64,000 nt of DNA from Owenia fusiformis (GCA_903813345.2 CAIIXF020000002.1:906001-970000); one strand, 5' to 3'; positions 12,806 to 26,184 are shown, numbered from the stretch's first letter. The notes: generated from the sequence alone by a model not told the origin. Numbers and translations are program-made.

Positions 12806-13007
12806 AGCTCCACATGAGTTTTTTTTCTCAAGTGGGTGCAAAATTCTCATTTTCACAATTCAGACCAAAATTGGTCAATGCAAGCCCATTTTTCATGATT
12901 TTTCTCATTTTTAAGTGGGTGCAAATGGATTTTCAGGTGGGTGCAAGCATATTTCCAAATGTCAGGTGGGTGCTGCGCCCACTTGCTTTAATGCTTGGAG
13001 ATCACTG
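12806..13007 (-). mobile_element. MITE, CAGTGATCTCC family, reverse copy
   Basis: Reverse-oriented copy with AAGTGGGTGCAAAATTCTCA near the left, GCGCCCACTTGCTTTAATGC and TTGGAGATCACTGG at the right. The left terminal repeat is degraded (CTCCACATGAG). Confidence 0.75.
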
Positions 13008-13724
13008 GACTCTGTAAAACAAAATGCTCAATCCCCATGTATATCACTTATAATGATATGTCAACATACATAAAAACAGTCAGTCTGCTTTACTGTGCAT
13101 TACCCTTTGGTGTACACCACTTACGTAAATAAATACACCTCTTCGGATTAAACTTGCTCAGTCATCAATGAGATTTTTCTTTTGCTTAGCCATGGCTATT
13201 TCAATACAAGTTAAACTTTGAATATTAGCATGTTTTTTGGTGTTCCCTGATTGGTTAAATATCAAATTTGACTAAACTAGAATGGTCAGTCGTAATAAGA
13301 GGTTAATACACTAGAAGTTGAGCCCAGGGTGCTGTGGTATATTGCTAGATCCTAACATGAAATACCTAACAATTTATCAAACTTATGTAACAATCGTTAC
13401 TTGGATTAGTGTTAAATGGCATATGGTTACATCTAGTGTTAATTGATCTAAAACTGTGCACTGTACTGAACATCTTTAAATCGTGTTTTATTTGTTCGTC
13501 ATTGGAGACAGTTTCCAAGTGAGTTTATTTGTTGGTAGGTAGCAAGTTGTAGTTTTGCCTGGGGATATACAATGATTTATTGTGAACCAAGTAAAACTGG
13601 GATAAATTGAAGATCAGATTTCAAACCTTTGTTTATGCAAATTCTCAGTTCATGAGTCCTACAGTTGATACATTTCCGACCTCACCATTTTTGCAACCAG
13701 AAAAACAAGTCACTTATCATTTTG

Positions 13725-13880
13725 AGTCATATTAGTCTAATCTTGCATCAATAGAGTCTAATTTTATATCATTATAATCTGTTTTTGCATTAATATAGTC
13801 TGATTTTGCATCAATATAGTTTCAGGAGTACAGTCTGATTCTTCAATAATATAGTCTGATTTTGTACAAATATTCATATA
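13725..13880. repeat. Degenerate tandem repeat (ATATAGTCTGATTTTGCATCA)
   Basis: Six to seven imperfect copies of a 22-28 bp unit with TAGTCTGATTTTGCATCAA. They are strongly diverged compared with the other arrays in this intron. Confidence 0.6.
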
Positions 13881-15124
13881 ACCTGATTCTGGTTTAATAA
13901 GACGTCTCATTTTGTGTTATGTTGTTGTAGTTTAAATTGTAGTAAACATCTAATGATAGATATCTGAGCTTAGGGAAAAACAAGGTGAAGAGAATGGGAA
14001 GTGTTTTGAAAAGTAATTTAATTATAAGTTGTTGTTTTGAGTTCAAGCCATTGGCAATATAGTCCATTGATATGTCTACTGTGTCATTGTTGGTTTCCTT
14101 CATGATAGTGCAATTTCAACATGATTTCTACTTTAATGAGTTATACATGTAGACACCTGTACAAAAGTTGAAATCTTTGACGGTTGGTTGGTTGCTTGAA
14201 TGCTTGTTTAGTTGCTTGGCCATGTACTAAGAAGCTACATCATATCCTGAAGGAGAGACTTCGCAACTGGAAGCAACCCCCTTGTCATTTACATAACCTC
14301 CCTTCCTGACCTCGTAAGAACATTATGCTTAACTAAGACTGTATATTAGCCCCCCCCCCTACCCCGCCTGCTTCTTATCTTTTCATTCTCTTTCATCCAT
14401 TAATCATTTGGATTTAACACCTGACTATGAAAGTCTTCCTCTTGCAAATCAAACATTTTGAAAGTTTCATCATCATGATGTGGCATCTCGTTTCTCCTGA
14501 GCCATGAGAGTGAAACAGAAAGATGTGATGAGTATCAAATGAAGTTTCAAATTAATCAATTAAACATTTTCAAAGTTCTTAAATCAAACATCTGAAAGTT
14601 AAATACTTTTTAGTATCTTTTCACACTAACTTAAATATAGAACCTGTATCTGATATATTAGACATTGGAAAATCTGGTAATAGGTTTTTCAACAGAAGTA
14701 ATCTCAAAACATATAAATTACATACATCATAATAAATAGCTAACTGTTTATGTTAACAATTATCCGTTTTTTTGTAAAGTGAACTCATTAATAATAGGAA
14801 ACAATAGATGATATGTATAAACAAAATTTCTACTATCTTTTACGATATCAGCAATGCCTAGATTTTTTAAATGGTTCGTGAGTTCATGATTTCAAAACGG
14901 AAGTTTAGTTGATATTTTCCAGTGTCTCAAAATGAAACTATGAATGTGTTGAAAGTACATGTAAGTACTTTTTACTTTTATCAATCATTAATGATTTAAC
15001 ATGAACACTTGAACAACACACTTTTACAAGGTCGTTGTACTAGTTAAAGACTTCCTTATTGAGGGACAGACTGCTGACATGTGAATGTACATGATCTGAT
15101 GAACGAGAAGGGGAATTTATATCT

Positions 15125-15400
15125 ATAGAAGGAATCAAGTATATTTGTAACCCCCCTCCCCCTCTATTGTAACCCCCTTGTCTTATCCCTCTCCCTAACA
15201 TGCTCATTTTGGCATGGTAGTGAAATAAGCCAAACCCTTGATACAAGACTATTTTAGCACATCTTGTTGTTCTCATCTGGTATCAAGTCAATTTGTAACC
15301 CCATGTGTAACCCCCCCCCCCAAATACATCTAGGCATGGTCGAGAAATAAGTCAAAGACCTGACACATTATACTACTTTAGCTCATCTTCCTTTACATAT
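15125..15400. repeat. Diverged tandem duplication with poly-C tracts
   Basis: Two units of about 140-150 bp share ATCAAGT..ATTTGTAACCCC, GGCATGGT.G.GAAATAAG, CAAA.ACCTGA-like text and ACTATTTTAGC.CATCTT. Each carries a C-tract next to GTAA; a third C-tract lies nearby at 14352. Flanking TTCAATTCAATTCAATTCAG at 15541 resembles the simple-repeat tail of a retroposon. Confidence 0.55.
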
Positions 15401-15639
15401 GTTAGTGCACACTTCTTACAGGCCCCTCTCACTTTTCTGCAGTATAACAAACCAACAACCAACCTCCTGCAACTTGTACATTGTAAACACTTGCTATACC
15501 AGTCAAATGATCTCATAGCAATGGAAGAAATGAGCTTTGTTCAATTCAATTCAATTCAGCTTTATTTTCTTATATATAGTATTATTTACAAGGTTTTTTC
15601 ATGACACCCGCGTGGGTGTATACAGTATAAAGAATATGT

Positions 15640-15800
15640 TCTGTCCTCATTTGAAATAGTTGTGCACTCTTGAAAAATAAATTTGCACTCAAGTGAGATT
15701 CTGAAAATAGACATGCACTTACCTGAATGTTAATTTGCACCCATTTGACTCTTTTTTAAATGACAAAAATTAACACGCTTGGTCAGAATATGAAAATGAT
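15640..15800 (+). mobile_element. MITE, CAGTGATCTCC family, diverged copy
   Basis: Contains the family's periodic phrase 'TTGCAC-CA-TTGA' several times (AAATTTGCACTCAAGTGAG, TTAATTTGCACCCATTTGA), but the ends have decayed. Assigned by its internal similarity to the copies at 10752 and 12806. Confidence 0.45.
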
Positions 15801-15811
15801 TATTTTGCACA

Positions 15812-16002
15812 TACAGTAAATCTGTAACCTGGATCACATACATCTGAACACCTTATCTGAACACATCTCAAAGTGAACACTTTTTGATTATTTACTCTCA
15901 TTGACTTACATGTTCATAAAACCTTGAAATGTGAACACCTGCTAATGCAAACACTTTAGGCCGGTCCCATAGGTGTTCAGATTCGACAGGTTTTACTGTA
16001 TT
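15812..16002. mobile_element. Pogo-like MITE, both ends present
   Basis: The left end TACAGTAAATCTGTAACC and the right end GACAGGTTTTACTGTA are inverted and each abuts a TA. Inside are TGAACACCTTATCTGAACAC and AGGTGTTCAGATTCGACAGG. About 190 bp, no ORF. Confidence 0.65.
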
Positions 16003-16238
16003 TTTCATTTAATGGTGACCAACACATCAGGCAGGTGAACTGAATTGTGTACAGAAGTGAGCCAATTTTCTTACTCATTTGTTTAAATTGTAGTATCAGT
16101 TAAAATTGATGAGTGTGGTAGAAAACATTGGGGAGAAATATGTTTTGCTATGTGCTTATCTGGAATACATTAGGTAGGATCCAGTTCAAGTTAAATGTTT
16201 AAGGTTGGTCTACTAGCAGAGAGTTTTTAATAATGTTC

Positions 16239-16350
16239 TGTGATCTCCCCTGTATTAAGGCAAGCGGGCACTGCACCAACTTGAATTTTTGATAATAGGC
16301 TGCCTTGCACCCGCCTGAGAATCCAATTGCACCCAAATTGAAGATGTGAA
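16239..16350 (+). mobile_element. MITE, CAGTGATCTCC family, truncated copy
   Basis: Starts TGTGATCTCCCCTGTATTAA and keeps GGCAAGCGGGCACTGCACC and CAATTGCACCCA, then diverges. The right half is missing. Confidence 0.6.
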
Positions 16351-16934
16351 AAATCCAGCGGAAAATACTGTTTTTGAGTTTATGATTACGTTTGATTAAA
16401 AAATAGGTACTAGTTTTCATGTTTCAATTGAAAAGATGAAATTATTTCAATTAAATGTTAAATGACATTTCTCCAAATTTGTTTTTCAAAATTCTTTTGT
16501 GAAAGTACAGAACTACCTTAAGTATAAGATCATTTCCTCATGAGAGTCCTTACAATCAAATACAAAAGAATTCAAACCGTACAAATAGAGTTTAATTACT
16601 TCAGTCTACAAGTCTATTTAGGAGTATTATATGGAGATTTATATGAGTGAATCGGATTTTATTGTCTATTTTGAAATGTTGAAAGCGTATATGACTCCCC
16701 CACCTGTCTCAATTTGTGTGGTATATGTGAGACAGTCTCCCCTCACAAGGTTTACCCTTTGTTTATATTGGCTCCCTCTTACTATTTCCTATAATTTAGA
16801 GTTTGCCAGCATCTCATAGTATGATATCATGCTCTTCTGACTTTGTCTATAGATAAAAGAAAGTTGTCACATTCAGACATTTTAAAGAGTAAACACAACA
16901 TTGACATCTTATAAAGGGTTGTCCAAGGTTGTAT

Positions 16935-17145
16935 CTATGTAACTTTTAACATGTTGACACAATCCCTATATTACTTTTAACATGTTGACACAATCCCTTC
17001 ATTACTTTTAACATGTTGACACAGTCCCTTTAAACTAAGTGAAATTATGACTTCATATGATTCTATAGTCTCTATATAAAAAAAGAATAGATAGATATAA
17101 AGTGTATCCAAGTTTATACTTTACATGTTGACACAGTCCCTATAA
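16935..17145. repeat. Tandem repeat, 32-33 bp unit (CTTTTAACATGTTGACACA)
   Basis: Three adjacent copies at 16940-17030 and a further related copy near 17117 share TTTTAACATGTTGACACA and ATCCCT or GTCCCT. Between them, TAAACTAAGTGAAAT occurs twice. Confidence 0.7.
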
Positions 17146-17226
17146 ACTAAGTGAAATGATATGCTTAGACACTTTACACCCAGCCAGATAGAGATAGGCA
17201 TTTAGCACTAGTTAGTTGTGAGTAGA

Positions 17227-17430
17227 TACACTCCCCTCCATAAGTTTGGCAACTGGGAGTCCATTTTGTGATCTCTCCACGAAGCCAGATTAAAAGAATC
17301 CATGAAATTCGCTCATGAAATATCCAAACTATTGTAATTAAAGAACATAATTAAGATTCTAACACCAACAGGCTTTTGATATGCTATTTAATGAAATCTT
17401 TGAGTTGCCAAACTTATGAAGGGGAGTGTA
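17227..17430. mobile_element. Mariner-like MITE with 27-bp inverted repeats
   Basis: The left end CACTCCCCTCCATAAGTTTG (continuing GCAACT) and the right end AGTTGCCAAACTTATGAAGG (continuing GGAGTG) are near-perfect inverted repeats, with a TA on each outer side. TA target duplication and ends starting CAC suit the Tc1/mariner group, which is an inference. The total is about 204 bp without an ORF. A solo right end of the same family lies at 29226-29253. Confidence 0.75.
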
Positions 17431-19311
17431 TGCATCTGTAGTAATAGGCTATAGTGTAGCGTAGTACACAAAACAGGTCCACCACACTGATTTGTTGTTC
17501 TCTGATATCCTGATTTGATGTATACCTATACCAGGAATGCAAATAACTATAACAAGCTGGTTATATTAGCACTGTGAAGTACAGAATTGTGTAAGCTTTA
17601 TTGTATAAGCTCACTATTACTTACAATAACTCTGATTGGAGTTTTAGAAAGGGAAATTTGCAACAGGGGGAATAGGCCATTGTTCCTTTGTTCCGATCTC
17701 TGTGTAGAACTGATATCATTTTTGCATGTGTCTTGTATCTGGGTTTCTATATTGTTTAATTCAGTCTGTGTTTAGCTACCCTTTTGAATAAACCAAATTC
17801 ATTTGAGCTTATTGAGATGGTCAAAATCATCTGATTTAGTGGTTGAACTGATTTGGATTTAAAGGGGTTGTGTGTATAAGGGAACTGTGAATTTGGCATA
17901 ATGTAGTCTTATCACAGAGAACTTTGATGACCTTTCTTCAGTTACTATGCATTCCACAGGAGGTCAACACCCATATAGCAGAAGCCTAATTTATGTGATC
18001 ATGAGCACCAATTAAATGGTATATTTGTATAGATAATAACAAAGCATGCTGGGAATGATACTCCTTCATTGAATACAGAATAAGGATTCAGACAGAGAGG
18101 TTTCTAAAGTACATGTTGTGATTGTATCACCCTTTACAAATAGGTCAACTTTAGTTACACTCTTAAATAAGATATGATTCTTTGATCTCATCCATATTGA
18201 ATAGATATCATTTAGTAGCTTTTATATGATCCTAGAAGGCCATTCTTTTGAGAGTATTAAGATGTTAACAAAACTTAACGAAACAACCATCTGAAATAAA
18301 CGTGTGTGACCAACCAATAGGAAATCAGGGTAGAGTTCTATAAATACATCCTTTTCCACTTATCGCAGATTATTAATCTAAACTTAGCTATTTCACACTC
18401 TTTGGTTTAGTATTAAACAATTCAACAACATCTCTCTGACCATTTTTCTATTTTCAGTTGGAATTTGATGTCAGTGTTGTAATTTGATGTCAGTGTTTAT
18501 CATTTTGAAGTACTATGAATTTTATTGTTTACCAATGTAAACTTGTTACTTGTCATGTAGACACCAATTATAAACATGTAAACAATCAACAAATGTGCAA
18601 AAACAAGCAATATACACATACAAGCAATTTATAAACATACAAACATGGATTGAACATAGAAACAATCAACTGGTATGGAGAAACACACATAAATAATTTA
18701 TATACTGTAGAATTAACTTTTAAAATAGAAACATGTAAAAGACAATCAACATACAAACAAGCAAGTATCAAACATACAAACAACACCCCCACACATAGAC
18801 AACCAATACATACAGACAAACAATAGAAAAAACTACACATCAGGGATTTCACTAGAGTTTCTCAAAACAGGTTAATAAATGAAAACAACAGGTAAAATTA
18901 ATGGAAATCATGAATTTAACATGGAAAAGTTGAAAAGTCCCTAAAAACAATAGGCGATTTCGTGAAGACAACCAGTGAAAATCACCTATGGCCTGCTGCT
19001 AATTAAACCCCTGCACGTACACTTACACACTCGCATTAAAGTCTGATAAGCAAAAATATAAGTACATATAATAAACTAATGAAATACATGATGACATCCA
19101 TGCCTGCTTGAATATATGCTAAATCATTAAACCTTATAACATCCACATAAATAACTATAATGTTCATTTCTATGTTACTACCCTTGTCAAGATTTTTTCT
19201 CAAATGAAAGTTACCCTCTTTGGATAAGAGATGATTCTTTGACCATTTGATATAGACTTACCCAATCAGAAGAGGTATCAAAATCCAAATGGCATTTACT
19301 TGAACTTCAAA

Positions 19312-19475
19312 CTATAGTAAAACCTGTCTAATCCAAACACCTATGGGAATGGCCAAAAGTGTTTGGATTAGCAGGTGTTCACATTTCAAGGTTTATAAAC
19401 ATGTAAGTCAATGGGAGATCAAAAATTTGGGATCGAGAAAAAGTGTTCACATTGAGAGGTGTTCTTATCAGAGAA
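19312..19475. mobile_element. Pogo-like MITE copy
   Basis: Left end AGTAAAACCTGTCTAATCC, then AAACACCT, GTGTTTGGATTAGCAGGTG and GTGTTCACATTGAGAGGTG. The right terminal repeat is not recognisable. Confidence 0.6.
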
Positions 19476-20159
19476 GATCATTGTTCAGATGACAATGAAA
19501 GGCAATCGAGACATTTTTAGTCATTAAGGTCTCGTCAGCGTCAAATCGAAATACCTTGATTTGTTTTAATCAGCTGCTAGTAATTACTACCATGCACCAG
19601 GGTACTAGATAATATGTCTAATATGACAATCACTTAACAACATGATTTGCCGCTTCGCTTCGATCCTTTTGTATATGAGTAGATTCACATAAGTGATATT
19701 TTTGTTTGTGTATTAATTTAATGATTATTTCTTCACTTTCTATTGTTGTCTGATGACTATCTACTTCACCGTGGCAACAGGTTGGTTGCCTTAGTGCGCC
19801 ACATCAAAGCTATGTAGGTGTTTAATTGAACTGATCAAGTTATTTTATACCCTGTCCAATAATAAGAGTTCATATTTACTCTCTGGATTTGAGATAATTC
19901 TTGATTTCAACTTATGTTTTAATAAGCCAATTCCAAAAGGCTCTTACTTCTGTATTATATCTATTAGTAATAGACTGCCTTGACTATAGCGGACAATCAC
20001 ACCACACTGAACAGGTTGACTTGCTTTGGCCTTGCGGTAACCTCATAATCACCCTGAATCTAAGTGCCTGTTAATCACCATGCTCTGAGAACAACTAAAT
20101 TTTGAAATTTTATACTGATGAGGTCTAAATGGCCCTTATTAGATAAGGCTAGATGACAT

Positions 20160-20710
20160 TCATCTCAGACTACTTTTTAATGAAGTAAAGCAAGCTATTT
20201 TTAAAGAAGCAAAACAAACAGTTCTTTAAAGAAACAAAGCAAGCTATTTTTTAAAGAATCAAACAAGCTATTTTTAAATAAATCAAAACAAGCTGTTTTA
20301 AAATAAATCAAAACAAGCTATTTTAACGAAGCTAGACAAGTTATTTTTTAAAGAATCAAACAAGCTATTTTTAAAGCATCAAAGCAAGCAATTTTTTAAA
20401 GACGCAAAGCAAGCAATTTTTTAAAGATGCAGAGCAAGCTATTTGAAAGAATCAAAACAAGCAATTTTAAAGAATCAAACAAGCTATTTTTTAAAGAATC
20501 AAAACAAGCAATTTTTTAAAGACGCAAAGCAAGCAATTTTTTAAAGACGCAAAGCAAGCAATTTTTTAAAGATGCAGAGCAAGCTATTTGAAAGAATCAA
20601 AACAAGCTATTTTTAAACAATCAAACAAGCTATTTTAAAAAATAAATCAAAACAAGCTATTTTAAAGAATCAAACAAGCTATTTTTTAAAGAATCAAAGC
20701 AAACAATATT
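20160..20710. repeat. Minisatellite, about 24-bp unit (AAAGAATCAAACAAGCTATTTTTT)
   Basis: More than twenty copies of a 22-27 bp unit alternate between two main types, AATCAAACAAGCTATTTT and GACGCAAAGCAAGCAATTTTTT. Blocks of the same type order recur at 20380-20440 and 20500-20590, indicating higher-order duplication. Confidence 0.85.
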
Positions 20711-22135
20711 CATATTGGATTGTTTGGAAAGGGTGCCTCATTAAGGACTATGATCATCAAATAATACATGGACAGATTATGTGTATCATGTATCATGACA
20801 TATGAGGGCAATGACATTTGCATTACTTCTCATCTCAATTTTCAATTTATTAGGATGGAGATAGAGTGGGCACATGGATGATTATGTTGTTGACTTAATT
20901 ATTTTCTAGATGTGCTATGAATTCATTTTTATAAGTACCATTTGCATTGCTTCTTAAAAGAGAGCTTTGTATTCAATCTTTCAGTTTAAAATCAATCTCT
21001 GAACTCCCAAGCAAATTAGAGTTCACCGTCGAGATATGGATGACTTTCTGTATATGGTCATTTCCTCTGATGTCATCGTATTGTTAACGAGCGTGCATTT
21101 AGCATGTGTTCTTCCAGCTCGCTCTTCATGAGGGGACGGTACTTCACAAAATGTCTTGACTATATACAAACCCTTTGATTTGTGTAATCAAGTTGATTCA
21201 AAACTTTTTATATGAACAATAAAATTATTTACTCAACGAGCCAATCAGAATCCTTGACAGGTGCCATTGCTATTAATTACGTGAACATATTATTGTGGCA
21301 TTGCAGTAATCTGATTGGAGGAAAGCTTAATAAATCTGAATTGTCGGACCAAGTCAGATGCTAGTATCCTGGCCTAGCAGATAAATCCAGGGTATTAAAA
21401 TGCCTATTTGAAATTACATGTATGTTATCAGGCCAGTTGGTTATAACATTTATTTAAATTTTATCACTCTTTTGATACGCTCGTATATCTTCTTTTATTG
21501 ACTCTGGGATGTCATGACATAACAAAATTCAGACATCAAAATTCATTTTATACACAACGCACACATTTTTCTCATAACGCGTCTCTTTTTGTATATAACG
21601 CTTCATTTTTCACAATATGTTGAGTGTGTTATTATTAAATATATAGGTGATTATATGATAGAATATTTGCATCACCCCTCATTCCATAACAGAGGTGTTA
21701 TCAGGATAAACCCTATATCCAGGACCTCCCAGTGCATAACACTGATCTTACATTTTTGTTAAAAATTTGGAATTAAATCTATTTTTATGAAAATGATTCT
21801 GTAATACGAAGAAAATAGAACTTGTAAATAAAAGATCGAATTATGGAGTTCATTGAGCCGAAACCATAATTCGAAAATTCATTTAGACGTAGCGATGAAC
21901 CTATTTAAGCTTCATAGGCTGATCATACGTGATTCCAATACTTTTGATGATGATCCAATGTATAGCGCTGCATCTTCAATACACTTGTAACATTCTACCA
22001 ATAGCTCTCTCATTAACCCTTTACTCAATATACAACCAGATCCTCAACACTAAACAGGCGTATCCTCGCTACATATACACATTGTCAAAACTGGGGCCTG
22101 TTGAGAATAGGAATTTGGCTTAATGTGATGTTTAT

Positions 22136-22360
22136 TTAAGACTTGATTTTATTTTTGATAAACAGCTTAGGAATATTTGTGATAATGTATGTGTCTCCGT
22201 CTGCAAGGGATAGCGTATAGTTTCTGTCGCAAAAATTGATTTTTGAGTCCGCTAATAATACTAAGCCTTGTGTATTAAATCTTTTCCATTGAGGTTGCTC
22301 AAGCAGCCTTATGGAAACAATAGAGTCTGTTATTTGAAATACGCAATAATATGGTAGCAA
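22136..22360 (-). CDS. Orphan coding-like segment, minus strand
   Basis: An open stretch ends at a TAA at 22136-22138 and encodes residues that look protein-like (QWKRFNTQGLVLLADSK, then DRNYTLSLADGDTYIITNIP, then a basic tail). There is no ATG: the first codon of the open stretch is TTG and an in-frame TAG lies two codons upstream. It could be a terminal exon (an AG at CAAATAACAG near 22317 could serve as acceptor) or a gene relic. The family is not recognised, and it lies inside the mastermind intron on the opposite strand. Confidence 0.3.
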   Translation of the reverse strand: MLPYYCVFQITDSIVSIRLLEQPQWKRFNTQGLVLLADSKINFCDRNYTLSLADGDTYIITNIPKLFIKNKIKS

Positions 22361-23011
22361 TCTCTAAGCTAAGCAGCAAACATTAACTCAATACATTTAG
22401 ACAAATTCTGAATTGTTAAAGCGTTTTATCGAGTATAAAACAAGTATACAGTGCCGGAATAAAACAAATATAATATGGTTGTATTGTCATTGTGTTGCGA
22501 ATATGGTTCAATTTAGTTTAGATTTTAGTTTGATATTAAATGACATATCAGAGACATTTGTAGGATGCGTGTAGGCCTTATTAGGAATTGTTGCAAAATA
22601 TAAGTGGTTTATTTTACCCTCTGCTAGAAGTTGATGTCAGCTATACTCTTAAATTCAGAGATGCATTTTTTGATCTTGTCTGTCAATTTAATCGGGAATT
22701 GTATATTGGGGACTAATAGTGAGGGTACCAGATTCTACATACATTATCTAATGTAGATCTGAACTTGGTCTAGAACTTCTACAAAAGTAGAATAGATTAA
22801 AAGTCTAGTTTTGAAGATATCAATTTTCAATTGACCATAATTATAAGAAGCTATGGTTTATTTAACATTTAAACTCCTAAAGCAGTTAAAGATGCATTTG
22901 AGATTAAGATCTTATCACTATCAAAACTATAAACCTATCTGCTATGAATACACAGTCAGAGGGTAATAATTTTAGAGAATGGGGATTTAGGGTAGGAGTT
23001 AACAATCACAA

Positions 23012-23212
23012 ATGCAACATTTGAAATTCATAATCGAACAAAAATTAGGTGGTGACACAGCTAACATTATAGAATTATTACCACTCAATTTACCACCTAC
23101 AAATATACATTTTTTTCATAAGTCATTTTACAAATATGTAGCGGGAATCCATTCAGAATATGATTGTCTATTACAAGAGAAATCAAAATATGTTATCCAT
23201 CCCGCAAGCTAA
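23012..23212 (+). CDS. Orphan ORF, 66 codons
   Basis: An ATG-initiated frame with protein-like content (LGGDTANIIELLPLNLPP, then HFFHKSFYKYVAGIHSEYD), preceded by an in-frame stop. It lies about 650 bp from the opposite-strand segment at 22136-22360 in a stretch free of obvious repeats. No function or family is recognised. It may be a relic of an inserted gene or a chance ORF. Confidence 0.22.
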   Translation: MQHLKFIIEQKLGGDTANIIELLPLNLPPTNIHFFHKSFYKYVAGIHSEYDCLLQEKSKYVIHPAS

Positions 23213-23749
23213 AAGTATTCACATGTCTATAGCATGTAAATTAATTATTGGTACTCGAGGCATTTGTATTTGAAAAGGTACAATAAACCGTAGACATTGA
23301 TTTCAGAACACTTTGACATAATGAAGGTTGTCTTATAAGTTTCTGTACTTTAGTACTCTTTATCTACATTGGTTAACCACACCGCCCTCTGACTTTTCAA
23401 GGGGATTTCAATAAGATCTTAATAATCAGGAATGGAACTTTAGTTGCATTTTATGCACTTCATGGGAATGTATATTAGCTACTCTTTACAGTGTTTTGAT
23501 TTTCTGTCTACATATTCAAGTAAGATTACTTCAAAGAATCATCCATTAATTTGAGAGTGAATATGAAATTGAGCTATGAAAAGGGTTATAATTTGTGAAC
23601 TTCTGATTACTCATTATGTCAGGTGAATATGAGAAGGCTCTGTATGAACATAAAGGAGCAAGAATTTCAGACAAGTGTAACTAGTGAATGTACATCATTT
23701 GTGGTCCACATTATTTACATGTATATAACAACATACCTTATATACCCCA

Positions 23750-24460
23750 TATATCATATACCCAGTAGCTGCCTGTATGCCTCATAACCCATATATTTCA
23801 TACCTCATATATCTCATACCCCATATTACCCATACCTATTTACCTCACGCATGTCTGGTCTTTTCACTGGTACCAGTCAGTTGCAAGTATTATATGAACA
23901 TATTGCGAATATTATGGCTGTCTCTTACAAGTATTGCATATATCTCTTATATCCCATATTACCCATATCCCATGCCTCACCCACCTCTTGTAGTGTATAG
24001 CCTTCTGACTGCCACTTAGACTGTTGCATATATTTGCATATATCTTATATTCCATCTTCCCATATTCCATGCCCCACACACCTCATGTAATCCTTCTGAT
24101 TGGCCCAAGCTAGTTGCAAGTATTATATAACATATTGCTGATATTATAGCTGTCTTTCATGAGTATTGTATATATCTCATATCCCATATTTCCATTTCCC
24201 ATCTTCCCATATCCCATGCCCCACACACCTCTTGTAATCCTTCTGATTGGCCCTAGTCAGTTGCTAGTATTATATAACATATTGCTGATATTATAGCTGT
24301 CTTTCATGAGTATTGTATATATCTCATATCCCATTTTCCCATATCCCATATCCCATGCCCCACACACCTCATGTAATCCTTCTGATTGGCCCTAGTCAGT
24401 TGCAAGTATTATATAACATATTGCTGATATTATAGCTGTCTCTTACAAGTGTGATGTATT
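23750..24460. repeat. Tandem repeat, about 145-bp unit with CATATCCCAT core
   Basis: Four units share TTGCAAGTATTATATAACAT, ATTGCTGATATTATAGCTGT, TATATCTCATATCCCAT, ACACACCTCATGTAATCC and TTCTGATTGGCCCTAGTCAG. The leftmost unit is most diverged. Within each unit the CATATCCCATATTTCCCAT block is itself a short repeat. Confidence 0.8.
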
Positions 24461-24669
24461 GGATTTCTCTATGTACCAACTTGATTTCCAATAACATGTA
24501 CAATAATGTCCTTTTACTCTGAGTTCATTGAACGTCAAACGTCAAATAACATTGAATAGACTTTTGTGATTTCCAATAGGGGAAGTATTTGAACATATAA
24601 CTGAGTGGGGCTATGTTGGATGATTCAATCTATTTTGGGAGATGTTGGAAATCTATTTAAAATAGTGCA

Positions 24670-24875
24670 GAGATTCTCAACTGGAGGGCATGTAATTTTC
24701 AGATTTTCAACTTGGGGGCATGTAATTTTAAGATTTTCAACTGGGGGCATGTAATTTTCAAATTTTCAACTGGAGGGCATTTAATTTTAAGATTTTCAAC
24801 TAGGGGGCATGCAGTTTCCAAATTTTCAACTGGATGCTGCGTCTAGTTGCTATAATGCTAGGGACATCAATTGCA
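24670..24875 (-). repeat. About 29-bp tandem repeat inside a CAGTGATCTCC-family remnant
   Basis: Five to six copies of TTTTCAACTGGGGGCATGTA-type units are followed by GATGCTGCGTCTAGTTGCTA and TAATGCTAGGGACATCA. The right flank matches the family's GCTGCGCCCACTTGCTTTAATGC end in diverged form, so the internal periodic part of the MITE seems to have expanded. Confidence 0.55.
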
Positions 24876-25811
24876 CATATTAATATAGCCATTGAAAATT
24901 GATTTCTCTTGAACTCAATATCAATGAAAGACCTAAAAACAGTGATTGAGGAATACTAATGTCAAATCACAGGTTTATTAATCATTGCTTTAAACTTTCA
25001 ATTGAAAGGGTAATGTTCTGCAGGTGTAGTGTATATTCATTGTCTGATCATTAAATAATACAGTAATACCTGTACAGGTGCAACACTCTTGCAGTTGTAC
25101 CCATTGTACCCCCCCCCCACTCTGACTATGCCTATGCAGCCATATATCTGGTACCCTGCATTCCACAACCCTGTACCCCACATAGCAGCCTGTATGGTTT
25201 ATACCCCATATACCAGGTGCTCCACTTAAAAGAGGTATTCAACTCATCAAGTTTAATTGTACTGTACAACAGCTAGTATATAGTACATTATACTGGTATT
25301 ATAGCATCACTTTATGACCCTTTAATTATTAATCATAGGGCTTCACTATCAACTATTGATATACATAAATGATCTACCACAGCTCACCTTGCAGATTGAT
25401 TACCTGCAATTGTATATTTGATTCGTAATTAAACATGATATTGTGTATCATTTAGTAAGCTATGTAGCCATTTTAGTAAGATTCTACAATATACCCTTTT
25501 AAAATAACCTTAAATACTCTTTTTGAATAACTGTAAAAATTCCTTGTTTAAGAGTTTTTTTGCATTTTCATCATATTATTACTAGCCTCTGTGTTTGATG
25601 GTACTAATTCTCCAGGATATGTTTTACTGTATAATAGTGCTAATTACTGGGCTTTAAGTGCTTAATTATTTATGATAATTAGTGTAAACACTGCCTTTGT
25701 AGATTTACGAGCAATTATAATCTTCAGAATATCACTGTACTAGTGCCTTGTGAAATATGGTCACTCATCAATTGCTTACCCTTTTTTGTATGTAATTTTT
25801 TGAGTCTGTAA

Positions 25812-25951
25812 TGCCTTTGTCACATTTGCTTCGATTTTCACTACGGTGCCTGGCCGATTGAGTATTTTGTTCAAAATTGAATACAATATTGAGCAAAACA
25901 CTCAATCAGCCGGGCGCCGGCCGATGAATCGGGGCAAATGTGACCCAGGCA
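25812..25951. mobile_element. Palindromic MITE, TGCCTNNGTCACATTTGC family
   Basis: The left end TGCCTTTGTCACATTTGC and the right end GCAAATGTGACCCAGGCA are inverted. The interior is one long imperfect hairpin centred near 25880 (GGCCGATTGAGTATTTTGTT against AGCAAAACACTCAATCAGCC) plus a GCCGGGCGCCGGC palindrome. 140 bp, no ORF. Related copies lie at 56787-57892 and 59583-60174. Confidence 0.8.
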
Positions 25952-26184
25952 CTACTACTGCACTCCAAGTACTGTTAATTTATATACTGTCACATACTGA
26001 TCCTGATATAACAAAGATATTACTGTTATCAAGAAAAATGCATATTACACCTGTATATAGCCACCACTTGTAGTGACCATTGTTCCATGTCAGTGGACTT
26101 TGTCTGTAACAATCGTTACTCTTTTGTAACTATCTAGAAGTGGTGACACTTTGTCATGTGAATACCTTATCCCTCTTACTTAAA

